A stretch of DNA of 64,000 bases from Gordonia pseudamarae (GTDB lineage Bacteria; Actinomycetota; Actinomycetes; Mycobacteriales; Mycobacteriaceae): NCBI RefSeq assembly GCF_025273675.1, contig NZ_CP045809.1:5022001-5086000 (forward strand). The letters run 5' to 3'. Of this stretch, positions 1 through 7,415 are shown in pieces. The position numbers and the translations under genes were made by a program. Position 1 is the stretch's first letter. The number at the start of each line of letters is the position of its first letter. Under the pieces are notes generated by a model. It had not been told where the DNA came from and did not search any database. It saw nothing but the letters and a program-made list of their open reading frames with translations.

Positions 1-1
1 G

Positions 2-274
2 CTGCGCGAGACCAAGAATGAGCGGGTGACCGGCCTGATCGTCTCCGCCGATATCGAGGCGCGCGCCATCACGATCCGGTCCGCAAAGCACCGCGGCAAG
101 GTCGAAGTACTCGATATACCGCAACAATTGATCGCGGACGGTGAACTCCGCGCCGGTGTCGAAGCGGATGTCATCGTGGAACTCGTGACCGACTCCGACC
201 GGGCAGGTCGGCAACGATCGTCACGCCGGAGCTGGATTGGCTATCCCGGCGAGCAGACGGCGCTGGATGTCTGA
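2..274 (+). CDS. C-terminal part of an unidentified protein (start outside window)
   Basis: An open frame enters from the left edge and ends at the stop at 272-274, so only the last 90 residues are visible. A GTG at 26 could be an internal start, but the frame stays open to base 2, so a longer gene cut by the window edge is more likely. The visible part is mixed alpha/beta in character, with a short hydrophobic run (DVIVELV) followed by an Arg/Ser-rich tail. I recognise no motif and assign no function. It converges on the toxin gene that ends at 312. Confidence 0.4.
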   Translation: MRETKNERVTGLIVSADIEARAITIRSAKHRGKVEVLDIPQQLIADGELRAGVEADVIVELVTDSDRAGRQRSSRRSWIGYPGEQTALDV

Positions 275-311
275 ACCGGAAACGGGTCGATGGTCGGCCC
301 ATCGACACCGG

Positions 312-704
312 TCAACATATTTCGATGTCGCAGCGCATACCAGGCACACGGGACAGCTTCACATCGCGGGTCAGCAGCGGGGCCCGCAGACGCTCGGCCC
401 GCGCGACGTACGCCGGGTCGCAGGTGCTCACATCCGGACCCAGCTCCCGCATCCGCTCGGAGACCAATGCGAACGGCCAGCGCCTGATAGGAGCCGCCGT
501 TACCCCGGCGAAGGCGGTCTCGGCGGCGGCGCGATCGAGATGTCCGGTGTTGCGGCGGCGCCGCAGAACATTGACGGCCTCGACGAACAGATGGTCCGCT
601 GCGTGCAGTGTCGTGCCTTCGAGCCGTCGCGAGATCGTGGGAGAATCGCCAAGATCCAGCCACAGCGATACCAGGACCGACGCTTCGATCACCAGCGCCG
701 TCAC
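312..704 (-). CDS. PIN-domain (VapC-like) toxin
   Basis: This 130-residue protein has the length and acidic-residue layout of a VapC PIN ribonuclease. The first strand reads ALVIEASVLV, then E42 in EAVNVLRR, D96 in the DPAYVARAERL helix and D114 in LLTRD. Such toxins cleave tRNA or rRNA and are neutralised by a cognate antitoxin. The first catalytic position is Glu (residue 7) where the family almost always has Asp, so activity may be altered. The GTG start at 704 overlaps the antitoxin stop by four bases (GTGA), the usual translational coupling of such pairs. It is the last gene of a three-gene operon reading leftwards. Confidence 0.8.
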   Translation of the reverse strand: MTALVIEASVLVSLWLDLGDSPTISRRLEGTTLHAADHLFVEAVNVLRRRRNTGHLDRAAAETAFAGVTAAPIRRWPFALVSERMRELGPDVSTCDPAYVARAERLRAPLLTRDVKLSRVPGMRCDIEIC

Positions 705-883
705 CGACGGTCGGCCTCCAGATCGCCGAGAATGTCGGCGACACCGACCGCAGGATTGGCACTTGCCGATGCTTGAGCATCAGCGAGCCAGTCTTCCATA
801 GCGGGCTGGTCGGCGAGTCCACGCTCGGCGCAAGGGCGCATCAGAGGAGTTGCGATGCGCTGTTGCCGCACAGGATCGTTCAT
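701..883 (-). CDS. VapB-like antitoxin (putative)
   Basis: This 60-residue acidic protein lies between an HTH gene and a PIN toxin gene. It overlaps each by four bases (ATGA at 880-883, GTGA at 701-704). Size, position and coupling argue for the antitoxin that neutralises the PIN toxin. I cannot see a clear AbrB, RHH or Phd DNA-binding motif, so DNA binding may be supplied by the upstream HTH protein. The C-terminal half (VGVADILGDLEADRR) looks like the toxin-wrapping helix found in VapB proteins. Identification rests mainly on context. Confidence 0.65.
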   Translation of the reverse strand: MNDPVRQQRIATPLMRPCAERGLADQPAMEDWLADAQASASANPAVGVADILGDLEADRR

Positions 884-1218
884 GGAGGACCTCCCATCGC
901 CTGGTAGTCTGCGTCAGTCACCGATGTGTCTATCCGCGCACCGATGGCGGCCGCGTACCGCCGGATCGTCGACAGGTGCGGATCAGCGCCGAGCCGCTCG
1001 AGATCGACAACCGCAGCGGCCGAACGATTCATCCGCCTGGCCACCTCCTCCCGCGTCAACCCCTTCGCCTTCCGGATCGCGACGAGCGACTCCAACAGGC
1101 GATCATCGTTGGCAGCCAACTGCTCTCGAAGTCCGGTGTGGCGATCGTTGGCGAGTTCGATCTCCAACTCCTCGATCCGGTCCATCTGGTTACAGTATTC
1201 CGGCACGACACCCGCCAC
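880..1218 (-). CDS. XRE/HigA-like helix-turn-helix regulator
   Basis: The 112-residue protein has an N-terminal acidic helix (residues 13-45) and a Cro/C1-type HTH at about residues 52-77 (LTREEVARRMNRSAAAVVDL), followed by the extra helices of HTH_37 antitoxins. It probably represses the operon it heads. The GTG at 1218 is favoured because a -10-like TAATAA lies six bases upstream with no Shine-Dalgarno, which fits a leaderless transcript. An ATG at 1185 is the alternative. Its stop overlaps the next ATG by four bases, so it is coupled to the antitoxin and toxin genes. No RelE-type partner is present; the only toxin nearby is the PIN protein. Confidence 0.75.
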   Translation of the reverse strand: MAGVVPEYCNQMDRIEELEIELANDRHTGLREQLAANDDRLLESLVAIRKAKGLTREEVARRMNRSAAAVVDLERLGADPHLSTIRRYAAAIGARIDTSVTDADYQAMGGPP

Positions 1219-1444
1219 CAGCGCTTATTAAAGAGCACCAGATACCTCGCCACACCCGCTATTCGGACGATCAGTGCTCGTATTCAGTACAGATCGTCCG
1301 GCTCGGCAGGTACTGGACGACCTTCGTCGCTGCTATCAGCGACCTCCGGGACATCGGACTTCGACCTCCGCAGCCTGCGACTGGCTCGGGACCCAGCCTC
1401 AGGACCAACACATCAATCGCTCGGCGTGGCAGTAGACTGTCAGC

Positions 1445-1484
1445 TCCGGTCGAAAAGTGCGCTGCTGTGTCCGGTCGAAAAGTG
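1445..1484. repeat. IS21 terminal direct repeats
   Basis: The 15-base string TCCGGTCGAAAAGTG occurs at 1445-1459 and again at 1470-1484. IS21-family ends typically carry several such transposase-binding repeats. Confidence 0.8.
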
Positions 1485-1490
1485 AGCAGG

Positions 1491-2303
1491 TTACGGGTTC
1501 GAGTTTGCCTGACGGTCGGCGTCGACGGAAGGCAGTGACTCGATTGCGGTGTGTTTGATGCGGTAGCTGGTGCCTTTGAGGGCGATGACGTCGGCGTGGT
1601 GAACGATCCGATCGATCATGGCCGAGGCGATGGTGGCTTCACCGAACACTTCTCCCCACCGGGAGAACGGCAGGTTGGAGGTCAGAATGATCGACGACTT
1701 CTCGTATCGGCTGGAGACGAGTTGGAAGAACAGGTTGGCAGCTTCGGCATCGAAAGGGATGTAGCCGACTTCGTCGATCACGATCAGTCCGATCCGGCTG
1801 ATCCTCTTGAGTTCTGTGTCGAGTCGCCCGAGTCGGTGGGCCTCGGCCAGCCGGGTGATCCACGCTGTTGCCGAGGCAAACCCGACACGATAGCCGGTAT
1901 GGGCGGCAGCGACGGCCAGCGCCGTCGCGAGATGGGTTTTGCCGGTACCGGGCGGTCCGAGCAGAACGATGTTGTGGGCTTCGGCGAGCCAGCCACCGGC
2001 TTCGAGCCGGGCTATCTGTGCACGGTCGACTGCGGGCTGGGCGGTGAAGTCGAAGTCGGTGATCGTCTTGATCGACGGGAACCCGGCGCCTCGAATACGC
2101 AAACGGGCACCGGACTCGGCGCGAGCATTCGATTCCACCGCCAGCACTGCGGCCAGATAGTCCTCCAACGACCAGTCCGCGGCGCGAGCTTGCTCAGCGA
2201 TCCGGGAATAGTTCTGAGCGATCCTCGGCGCTTTGAGAAGCCGGGACTGGTGAGCGATCAACTTGTCAGCATCAGAGGGTGCGCTCGGGCGTGTGGTCGG
2301 CAT
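1491..2303 (-). CDS. istB: IS21-family transposition helper ATPase IstB
   Basis: This 270-residue protein is the AAA+ helper of IS21 transposition, which loads on target DNA and stimulates IstA. The Walker A motif GPPGTGKTH is at residues 116-124, a Walker B-like LIVIDEVG lies near 172, and the sensor region ILTSNLPFSRW follows. Length is normal for IstB. Its ATG shares one base with the istA stop (TGATG at 2301-2305), the standard coupled arrangement. The reading frame is intact. Confidence 0.93.
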   Translation of the reverse strand: MPTTRPSAPSDADKLIAHQSRLLKAPRIAQNYSRIAEQARAADWSLEDYLAAVLAVESNARAESGARLRIRGAGFPSIKTITDFDFTAQPAVDRAQIARLEAGGWLAEAHNIVLLGPPGTGKTHLATALAVAAAHTGYRVGFASATAWITRLAEAHRLGRLDTELKRISRIGLIVIDEVGYIPFDAEAANLFFQLVSSRYEKSSIILTSNLPFSRWGEVFGEATIASAMIDRIVHHADVIALKGTSYRIKHTAIESLPSVDADRQANSNP

Positions 2304-3520
2304 CAGGCAACCTCCCCAGTCCCGAAAACACGATCGTAGACACTGAGATCGGCGACCTGAACCTGCACGTCACCAGAGGTTGGTGGCCGCGAGTTGTAGT
2401 GCTCGCGTTGAGCTTTGGCCACTGTCACGTGATCAGGATCGGTGGTCAAACCGTCTGGTCCCCAATATCTTTGGTGCTCGGCAACCTTCCGCTGACCGCA
2501 GTGGGCCACAACCCGGTCCAGGTCAGCGGTCACAGTGATCATCCGCCCGATCACCTCTGGATTGACTGAGTAGGTCGACCCGGCGACCGCCACGTAGTAG
2601 TCCCGACCCAACCGGGTGGTGACCGATGTTCCGGTACCCGGCGCAATAGGCGGCAGCGGCGCCATCGATTTGCGGTCGATCAACAACTCCTCGACCGGCT
2701 TCTTCTTCGTCGTGCGGTGAATTCTGGTGTTCGCTCCGGCCAGCCACTCATGGATCTGGGTATTGAAATCCGTGGCAGAGGCGAAGGACCGTCCCGGCAG
2801 GAACGATGTCTCGAGATAGCCGTTCGCTCGTTCGACCACCCCTTTGGTTTCCGGATCATACGGACGGGCCTGGATCATCCTGGTACCTAGCGTGCCACAG
2901 AATCCGGCCACACCGGCTGCCAATTTGCGGCGTTGGCCGATACCTGATTCGTTGTCCCACAACAATGTACGAGGAACAGCACCGATCTGTTCGCCGAGTG
3001 CCCACCACATGCCGGCCAGCAGATCACCAGTGATCCGCGACGGAAGCATCACCGCGACGATGAACCGTGAATAGGCGGCGACCATCACCAACACCGGAAA
3101 TGACCGCAACACTCCAGCCTGGTCGGGCACCAACTGGCCCGGGAACCACAAATCGCATTGCACCTGCTCACCCGGACGATGGACCAGACGGTCACACGGA
3201 TCCGCGGGCGCATACTCGGGGCGGATACGTGCCACATTCTCGGCGAACCACGACCGGCCACCGGACCAGCCGACCCGTTCGGCGATCACCGTGGCCGGCA
3301 TCGTCGGAAACCGAGTCAACAGTTCGCGAACAGCAGGCTCGATCTGTGCCCACCCCGACGACCGCGGACGCGGACGCTCGTAGCGCAGCGGCGCATCAGA
3401 GCGCACCGCCTTGGCCACCGTATTGCGGGACAACCCCAACTGCCGGGCGATCGCGGCTTGAGACAACCCCTCCGACCGGTGTAACTGACGAATCAACGCC
3501 CAGTCCTCCACAGTGATCAC
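2303..3520 (-). CDS. istA: IS21-family transposase IstA
   Basis: This 405-residue DDE transposase has an N-terminal helix-turn-helix (about residues 18-40, LSQAAIARQLGLSRNTVAK). The integrase core shows the first Asp in VQCDLWFPG, the second in LLWDNESG and the Glu in GVVERANGYLE. It catalyses cut-and-paste joining together with IstB. The gene appears full length, but its upstream terminal repeat is missing because the IS256 element begins 25 bases before its start codon. Transcription from the original IS promoter is therefore doubtful. Confidence 0.93.
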   Translation of the reverse strand: MITVEDWALIRQLHRSEGLSQAAIARQLGLSRNTVAKAVRSDAPLRYERPRPRSSGWAQIEPAVRELLTRFPTMPATVIAERVGWSGGRSWFAENVARIRPEYAPADPCDRLVHRPGEQVQCDLWFPGQLVPDQAGVLRSFPVLVMVAAYSRFIVAVMLPSRITGDLLAGMWWALGEQIGAVPRTLLWDNESGIGQRRKLAAGVAGFCGTLGTRMIQARPYDPETKGVVERANGYLETSFLPGRSFASATDFNTQIHEWLAGANTRIHRTTKKKPVEELLIDRKSMAPLPPIAPGTGTSVTTRLGRDYYVAVAGSTYSVNPEVIGRMITVTADLDRVVAHCGQRKVAEHQRYWGPDGLTTDPDHVTVAKAQREHYNSRPPTSGDVQVQVADLSVYDRVFGTGEVA

Positions 3521-3544
3521 TCTCCAATCAGTAGTGCCCCATAG

Positions 3545-3556
3545 AGTGGTGTAACT
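3545..3556 (+). repeat. IS256 left inverted repeat
   Basis: AGTGGTGTAACT, matching the reverse complement of 4938-4949. Confidence 0.85.
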
Positions 3557-3664
3557 CGGTGACCAGGACCGTGGCCGGCAGCGTGTAGCTGTCGGGCAGG
3601 GAAGCGGTCACCGTGTGATCCTTCGAGTCAACCTTCCACAGAATCCTCGAACGGAGTCATCACG

Positions 3665-4915
3665 ATGACCGCACCCCACATTGTCGACCCTGCTGGCTTG
3701 CTTGGCCAAGCCCTGGCTGAGGCCTCGCCCGATCTGATGCGTGAGCTGCTGCAGACGATGATCAACGCACTGCTCTCCGCCGATGCCGACGCTGTGTGCG
3801 GCGCCGAGTGGGGCCGCCGGTCCGAAGACCGCATCAATCACCGGAACGGATACCGGCACCGGCCTCTCGATACCCGTGTGGGCACGATCGACGTCGCCGT
3901 GCCGAAGCTGCGCTCTGGCACCTATTTTCCCGAGTGGTTGCTCGAACGCCGCAAGCGCGCCGAGTCGGCGCTGATCACCGTCGTGGCCGACTGCTACCTG
4001 GCCGGGGTCTCGACCCGCCGGATGGACAAGCTGGTCAAGACTTTGGGCATCGATTCGTTGTCGAAGTCGCAGGTCTCGCGCATGGCCGAAGACCTCGACG
4101 AACAAGTCGCAGCGTTCCGTCACCGCCGACTGGACGAGGCCGGCCCGTTCACGTTCGTCACCGCGGATGCGTTGACGATCAAGGTCCGCGAGAACAAGCA
4201 GGTCGTCAAAGCCGTCGTGCTGCTGGCTACCGGCGTCAACGGTGACGGGCACCGTGAGGTGCTTGGCATGCAGGTCGCCACCAGTGAGACCACAGCCTCG
4301 TGGAACACCTTCTTCGCCGACCTCGTGGCCCGCGGCCTGGGCGGAGTTCGCCTGGTGACTTCCGATGCCCATGCCGGGCTCATCGAGGCGATCGCAGCGA
4401 ACCTGCCCGGAGCGGCCTGGCAACGCTGCCGCACCCATTACGCGGCGAATCTGATGGCGGTGTGTCCGAAGTCGATGTGGCCAGCAGTCAAGGCCATGCT
4501 GCACAGCGTCTATGACCAACCCACTGCTGGTGCGGTGAACGCCCAGTTCGACCGGCTGCTCGAATACACCGAAGACCGCCTACCCGACGTCGCCGAACAC
4601 CTCGGCGACGCCCGTGAAGACCTGCTGGCATTCGCCGCGTTTCCTGATGACGTGTGGCGCCAGATCTGGTCCAACAACCCCACAGAACGACTCAACCGCG
4701 AGATCCGGCGCCGCACCGACGTCGTAGGCATCTTCCCGAACCGCGATGCCATCGTCCGGCTCATCGGAGCAGTGCTCGCCGAGCAGACCGACGAATGGGC
4801 CGAAGGCCGCCGCTACCTCGGCCTCGAAGTGCTCAGCCGTTGCCGACTGACCGTCACCGACACCGACCACACACCGGAGGTGAACACCGACCCACTGATC
4901 CAACTACCCGCCTGA
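3665..4915 (+). CDS. IS256-family (Mutator-like) transposase
   Basis: This 416-residue protein contains the full IS256 DDE core. The first Asp is in FVTADALTIKVRE, the second in LVTSDAHAGLIEAI with the following WQRCRTHYAANL (C/H motif), and the Glu in SNNPTERLNREIRRRT. The N-terminal half (GYRHRPLDTRVGTIDVAVPK) is the typical DNA-binding region. It makes the DNA cuts for copy-out/paste-in transposition of this element. The frame is complete and the start at 3665 lies 120 bases inside the left repeat. It is presumably active. Confidence 0.95.
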   Translation: MTAPHIVDPAGLLGQALAEASPDLMRELLQTMINALLSADADAVCGAEWGRRSEDRINHRNGYRHRPLDTRVGTIDVAVPKLRSGTYFPEWLLERRKRAESALITVVADCYLAGVSTRRMDKLVKTLGIDSLSKSQVSRMAEDLDEQVAAFRHRRLDEAGPFTFVTADALTIKVRENKQVVKAVVLLATGVNGDGHREVLGMQVATSETTASWNTFFADLVARGLGGVRLVTSDAHAGLIEAIAANLPGAAWQRCRTHYAANLMAVCPKSMWPAVKAMLHSVYDQPTAGAVNAQFDRLLEYTEDRLPDVAEHLGDAREDLLAFAAFPDDVWRQIWSNNPTERLNREIRRRTDVVGIFPNRDAIVRLIGAVLAEQTDEWAEGRRYLGLEVLSRCRLTVTDTDHTPEVNTDPLIQLPA

Positions 4916-4937
4916 CCACCTACGAAGGACCACAACC

Positions 4938-4949
4938 AGTTACACCACT
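4938..4949 (-). repeat. IS256 right inverted repeat
   Basis: AGTTACACCACT, inverted copy of 3545-3556. It supplies the premature stop of the interrupted IS982 transposase. Confidence 0.85.
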
Positions 4950-5326
4950 ACGCGGGACTTGACCGACATGCCACACGGAACCGGGGTGGCGTCGGTGATC
5001 CACAGGTCGTCGAACCACGACGGTGAGAGCCGCGCCACCGCCTGAATTGTCTTGCACAGCAACCCTCGTGCAGCCCTGACACGCTTGTTGTAGTCGGACT
5101 GGCCCGGCAGATACGGGAACAGTGCGCGCAGTTGCTCGTTGCCGTGGACGTGCCGGATCCAACGCCGTTCACTGTCGAACCCGAGCAACACCTGCGCTAC
5201 CGCGAGCGTGAGCAGTTCGGCATCGGAGAGCAGCGGGCGCCGGCCGCGTCCCGAGCGGGGTTCGACGACGTGGTCGTCGATGAGGACATAGAGTTCAGTC
5301 AGGAGGGTTTCGAGTTCTTTCGTCAC
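4950..5326 (-). pseudogene. IS982-family transposase, truncated by IS256
   Basis: The frame starts at the ATG at 5326 and encodes the N-terminal region typical of IS982 transposases (LLSDAELLTLAVAQVLLG, FPYLPGQSDYNKRVR, DDLWITDATPVPCGMS). This is about 125 of an expected 280-300 residues. At 4950 the frame runs into the IS256 terminal repeat, which encodes three valines and then a stop. The C-terminal half, with the rest of the catalytic core, is not found on the other side of the IS256, so the element is dead. Confidence 0.85.
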
Positions 5327-5656
5327 ACATTGATCTTGAAGCCCTCCGCCTACCTCGTTGCCGACGGCACCTTCAAGGAATCAACCATCTAGTAGCGCGC
5401 GGGTCATGGTTGCTCGCAGGTCGCCGATCCACCGGCGGTCCAGGGGCGAGACACACGTATCGCCCCGTCCCCGTTCCGGGCGCGGATCCATCCCACCGCA
5501 CCGCGCCCGGAACGGTTCCCCACAACCCACACCGGCGGGTGCCGCCACCACCGGCATCGTCGGCGCACGGGGTTCGAGGACCTTCTCGTCGCGAGCGCTC
5601 CTCACCCCGACCGGCCCCGCGTGGCACGTCAGCACCCCATATCCAGGAGAACCACC
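5327..5656. other. Intergenic region, IS982 remnant end to secreted-protein gene
   Basis: About 330 bases without a supported gene. The left part is presumably the non-coding terminus of the IS982 remnant, but I could not identify its inverted repeat. The right part must hold the promoter of the secreted-protein gene. An AGGAGA ribosome-binding site lies at 5645-5650. Confidence 0.4.
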
Positions 5657-6070
5657 ATGAACAAGAAGCAGGTCGTCGCGGCCGCCGCGATCACGGCCGC
5701 CGCAACCGCCAACATCGCCATCGGCGTGGGCACCGCCGTCGCGAGCACCGACAATCCCACCACCGGCGACCGAGTCACCTACGTCTTCATCAGCGACGTG
5801 GCCGACAACGGCTCGTCCAACTGGTTCACCGCCGACAACGATCAATCATCGCTCACCACAACGCACTTGCCGACATACGGCACCTACACCCGCAGCTCCG
5901 GAACCAAGCTCTACTCGGGCACGAGGTCATTCACCTCACGCTCGACCTACCAGGTCACCGGCGCCGCCATCCAGACCAGCGGCTACTACGCCGAATGCCG
6001 CGTCCTCGTCAACGGCGTTCAGGTGTCGGTTGATTCGGCGACCGGCCGCTACGCGGTCGCCGTGTGCTGA
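5657..6070 (+). CDS. Small secreted MmpS-like protein, copy 1
   Basis: This 137-residue protein has a signal peptide (residues 1-30, cleavage likely after TAVAS). The mature domain carries just two cysteines, C114 and the C-terminal C137, likely disulfide-bonded. The C-terminal pattern (YYAECRVLVNGVQV, then ATGRYAVAVC) resembles that of MmpS-type transport accessory domains and of the next gene (STCEIIVDGQVKY, then AKGAYASAHC). I infer a shared beta-sandwich fold. The ATG at 5657 has AGGAGA six bases upstream. It pairs with the membrane-anchored gene at 6141. A paralogue about 86% identical lies at 9147. Function is unknown. Confidence 0.8.
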   Translation: MNKKQVVAAAAITAAATANIAIGVGTAVASTDNPTTGDRVTYVFISDVADNGSSNWFTADNDQSSLTTTHLPTYGTYTRSSGTKLYSGTRSFTSRSTYQVTGAAIQTSGYYAECRVLVNGVQVSVDSATGRYAVAVC

Positions 6071-6140
6071 CGACCGCCATCTATGACCACAGCTGCCCAC
6101 TGACCGCACCCGCACCCGCACCCGCACCCCAAAGGAAATC

Positions 6141-6677
6141 ATGACCACCAACGAACCTCCCCAGAACCCCCAACAGCCGTACCCCCAGGACGGATACCCC
6201 CAGGGCGGATACCCCCAGCAGCCGTACCCCGGGCAGCCGTACGGGGGCCAGTACCCGCCGCAGACGCCACCCGCGAAGAAGCGCAAGAAGTGGCCGTGGA
6301 TCCTCGGCGGCATCATCCTGCTGTTCGTCGCCATGTTCGGCGGCTGCATGGCCCTCATCGGCGGAGCCGCCAACGAGATCGACAAGGAGATCAACCGCGA
6401 GATCGCCGTCACCTACCGGGTCACCGGCACCGGAAGCGGCTCGATCACCTGGACCGACAAGGACTTCAACATGGCACAGGAAACCGACGCGTCCCTGCCG
6501 TGGGAAAAGCAGGTCACCATCTCCGGCTTCGGCAAAACCGCGTCACTGAGCGTCACCAACAGCAGCGACGACGGTGCCACATCGACCTGCGAGATCATCG
6601 TCGACGGCCAGGTCAAATACACCCAGACCGCCAAGGGCGCGTACGCGAGCGCGCACTGCTCGGGCAGCGTGGATTGA
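6141..6677 (+). CDS. Membrane-anchored MmpS-like protein, copy 1
   Basis: This 178-residue protein has a Pro/Gln/Tyr-rich cytoplasmic N-terminus (residues 5-45, repeats of GYPQ and PYP), a basic stop (KKRKK), one membrane segment (51-74) and an extracytoplasmic domain. That domain follows the MmpS pattern VTYRVTGTGSGSITWTD, LPWEKQV, LSVTN, then C150 in TCEIIVDG and C173. MmpS proteins are partners of MmpL/RND exporters, but no mmpL gene is nearby. It lies 70 bases after the secreted gene, separated by a CCGCAC hexamer tract. Its coding sequence is almost identical to 9593-10129. Confidence 0.82.
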   Translation: MTTNEPPQNPQQPYPQDGYPQGGYPQQPYPGQPYGGQYPPQTPPAKKRKKWPWILGGIILLFVAMFGGCMALIGGAANEIDKEINREIAVTYRVTGTGSGSITWTDKDFNMAQETDASLPWEKQVTISGFGKTASLSVTNSSDDGATSTCEIIVDGQVKYTQTAKGAYASAHCSGSVD

Positions 6678-6683
6678 TAGGAA

Positions 6684-6721
6684 GCCGGTCCTGTTCTCGT
6701 GACGGCGAGTACAGGACCGGC
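6684..6721 (+). terminator. Hairpin after MmpS-like gene, copy 1
   Basis: Arms 6684-6699 and 6706-6721 pair over 15 of 16 positions with a 6-base loop, seven bases past the stop. There is no clear T-tract. The second copy of the gene lacks this hairpin. Confidence 0.65.
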
Positions 6722-6768
6722 GCCGTCGCGTGACCAGGAACGCAGCGGTAAGTACTGCGCCGACGCGG

Positions 6769-7158
6769 CTACCGGAGGGTTGGCATCGTGATAGGCACCA
6801 GGTGGGAAAAGCATACGAAATCATCGATATTCGCCGGCATGAGTGTGGCGCCGTGACGGTGCGCTTGGGCCGCGATGAGCGCGTCCTTACTCCGGACCTT
6901 CGACCCGCCAGGCGGAAGCGCACCCGCCGCCGGGACACCATAGGAGCGGGTGGACTCGATGTCGAACTCCAACCAATCGAATTCCCTGTCGAGAAAGGCC
7001 AATCTTCGGACTCGTCGCGCCCTGATCGTGGCATCACGAGCGGACTGGATACCCAACTCGAACTCAGCGCGCGTCAGAATGCTGACGGCGTAGTCCTCGC
7101 CTGGATCGAAGAGGCACTTCGCGCGGTCGATGATCACAGTGGTGTCGAGCAGAATCAC
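6769..7158 (-). CDS. PIN-domain (VapC/FitB-like) toxin
   Basis: This 129-residue PIN ribonuclease shows D5 in VILLDTTVIID, E32 in LTRAEFELGI, D92 in RSKDALIAAQA and the D112/D113 pair in ANIDDF. This is the full acidic set of FitB-like VapC toxins. I prefer the GTG at 7158 because it overlaps the antitoxin stop by four bases (GTGA at 7155-7158). An in-frame ATG at 7173 would add five residues. The pair sits between the two copies of the MmpS-like unit. Confidence 0.85.
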   Translation of the reverse strand: MILLDTTVIIDRAKCLFDPGEDYAVSILTRAEFELGIQSARDATIRARRVRRLAFLDREFDWLEFDIESTRSYGVPAAGALPPGGSKVRSKDALIAAQAHRHGATLMPANIDDFVCFSHLVPITMPTLR

Positions 7159-7415
7159 TCCCGATCCGCCCATGGGTCGGCGATGTAGTCCTCATCCACG
7201 AACGCTGCGGCGATATCCGCCGCCAACGTTTCGTCGGCGTCGACGTCCGGCAGGGCGTTTACGGTCGCCCCGCTCACCCACTTCTTCGGCGCAGCCCTGT
7301 CCGCGACCAGACGGACGCCTGTCGGCTTGCCGTAGGCGGTGATCTCCGCGTCCTCCCCGCTGGACTCAACATCCACCGAGCCCACCGACTGTTCATTCCC
7401 GGCCGGTGGTGCCAA
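7155..7415 (-). CDS. Phd/YefM-like antitoxin, unusual N-terminus
   Basis: The segment GEDAEITAYGKPTGVRLVAD matches the core of Phd/YefM antitoxins (ITRHGKPVARLVP-type) and the acidic C-terminus suits toxin binding. The first helix of the family, with its LRQNASRYL-type sequence, is missing. The frame instead starts at a TTG directly abutting the stop of the upstream gene. This may be an N-terminally truncated antitoxin or a diverged one. It is coupled to the PIN toxin by a four-base overlap. Confidence 0.6.
   Translation of the reverse strand: MAPPAGNEQSVGSVDVESSGEDAEITAYGKPTGVRLVADRAAPKKWVSGATVNALPDVDADETLAADIAAAFVDEDYIADPWADRE

Larger units (their letters stand above)
1438..3544 (-). mobile_element. 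IS21-family insertion sequence, one end missing
   Basis: The istA-istB pair is preceded on its right-hand terminus by two copies of a transposase-binding repeat (1445-1484), with TG at 1438 as the probable terminal dinucleotide. At the other end only 24 bases separate the istA start from the IS256 inverted repeat at 3545. No copy of the terminal repeat (in the form CACTTTTCGACCGG) is visible there. The left end has therefore been lost and the element is probably immobile, although both genes are open. Confidence 0.8.
3545..4949 (+). mobile_element. IS256-family insertion sequence
   Basis: A single transposase gene is bounded by inverted repeats AGTGGTGTAACT at 3545-3556 and, inverted, at 4938-4949, with weaker matching further inward. 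The element is about 1.4 kb, a usual IS256 size. The bases flanking the two ends do not form a matching 8-base target duplication, and they belong to two different elements (IS21 on the left, IS982 on the right). This suggests a deletion after insertion. Confidence 0.88.
5657..6677 (+). repeat. Duplicated two-gene unit, copy 1
   Basis: The gene pair here is repeated at 9147-10129 in the same orientation. The first gene is about 86% identical between copies at protein level. The second differs by two residues only. Confidence 0.9.
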
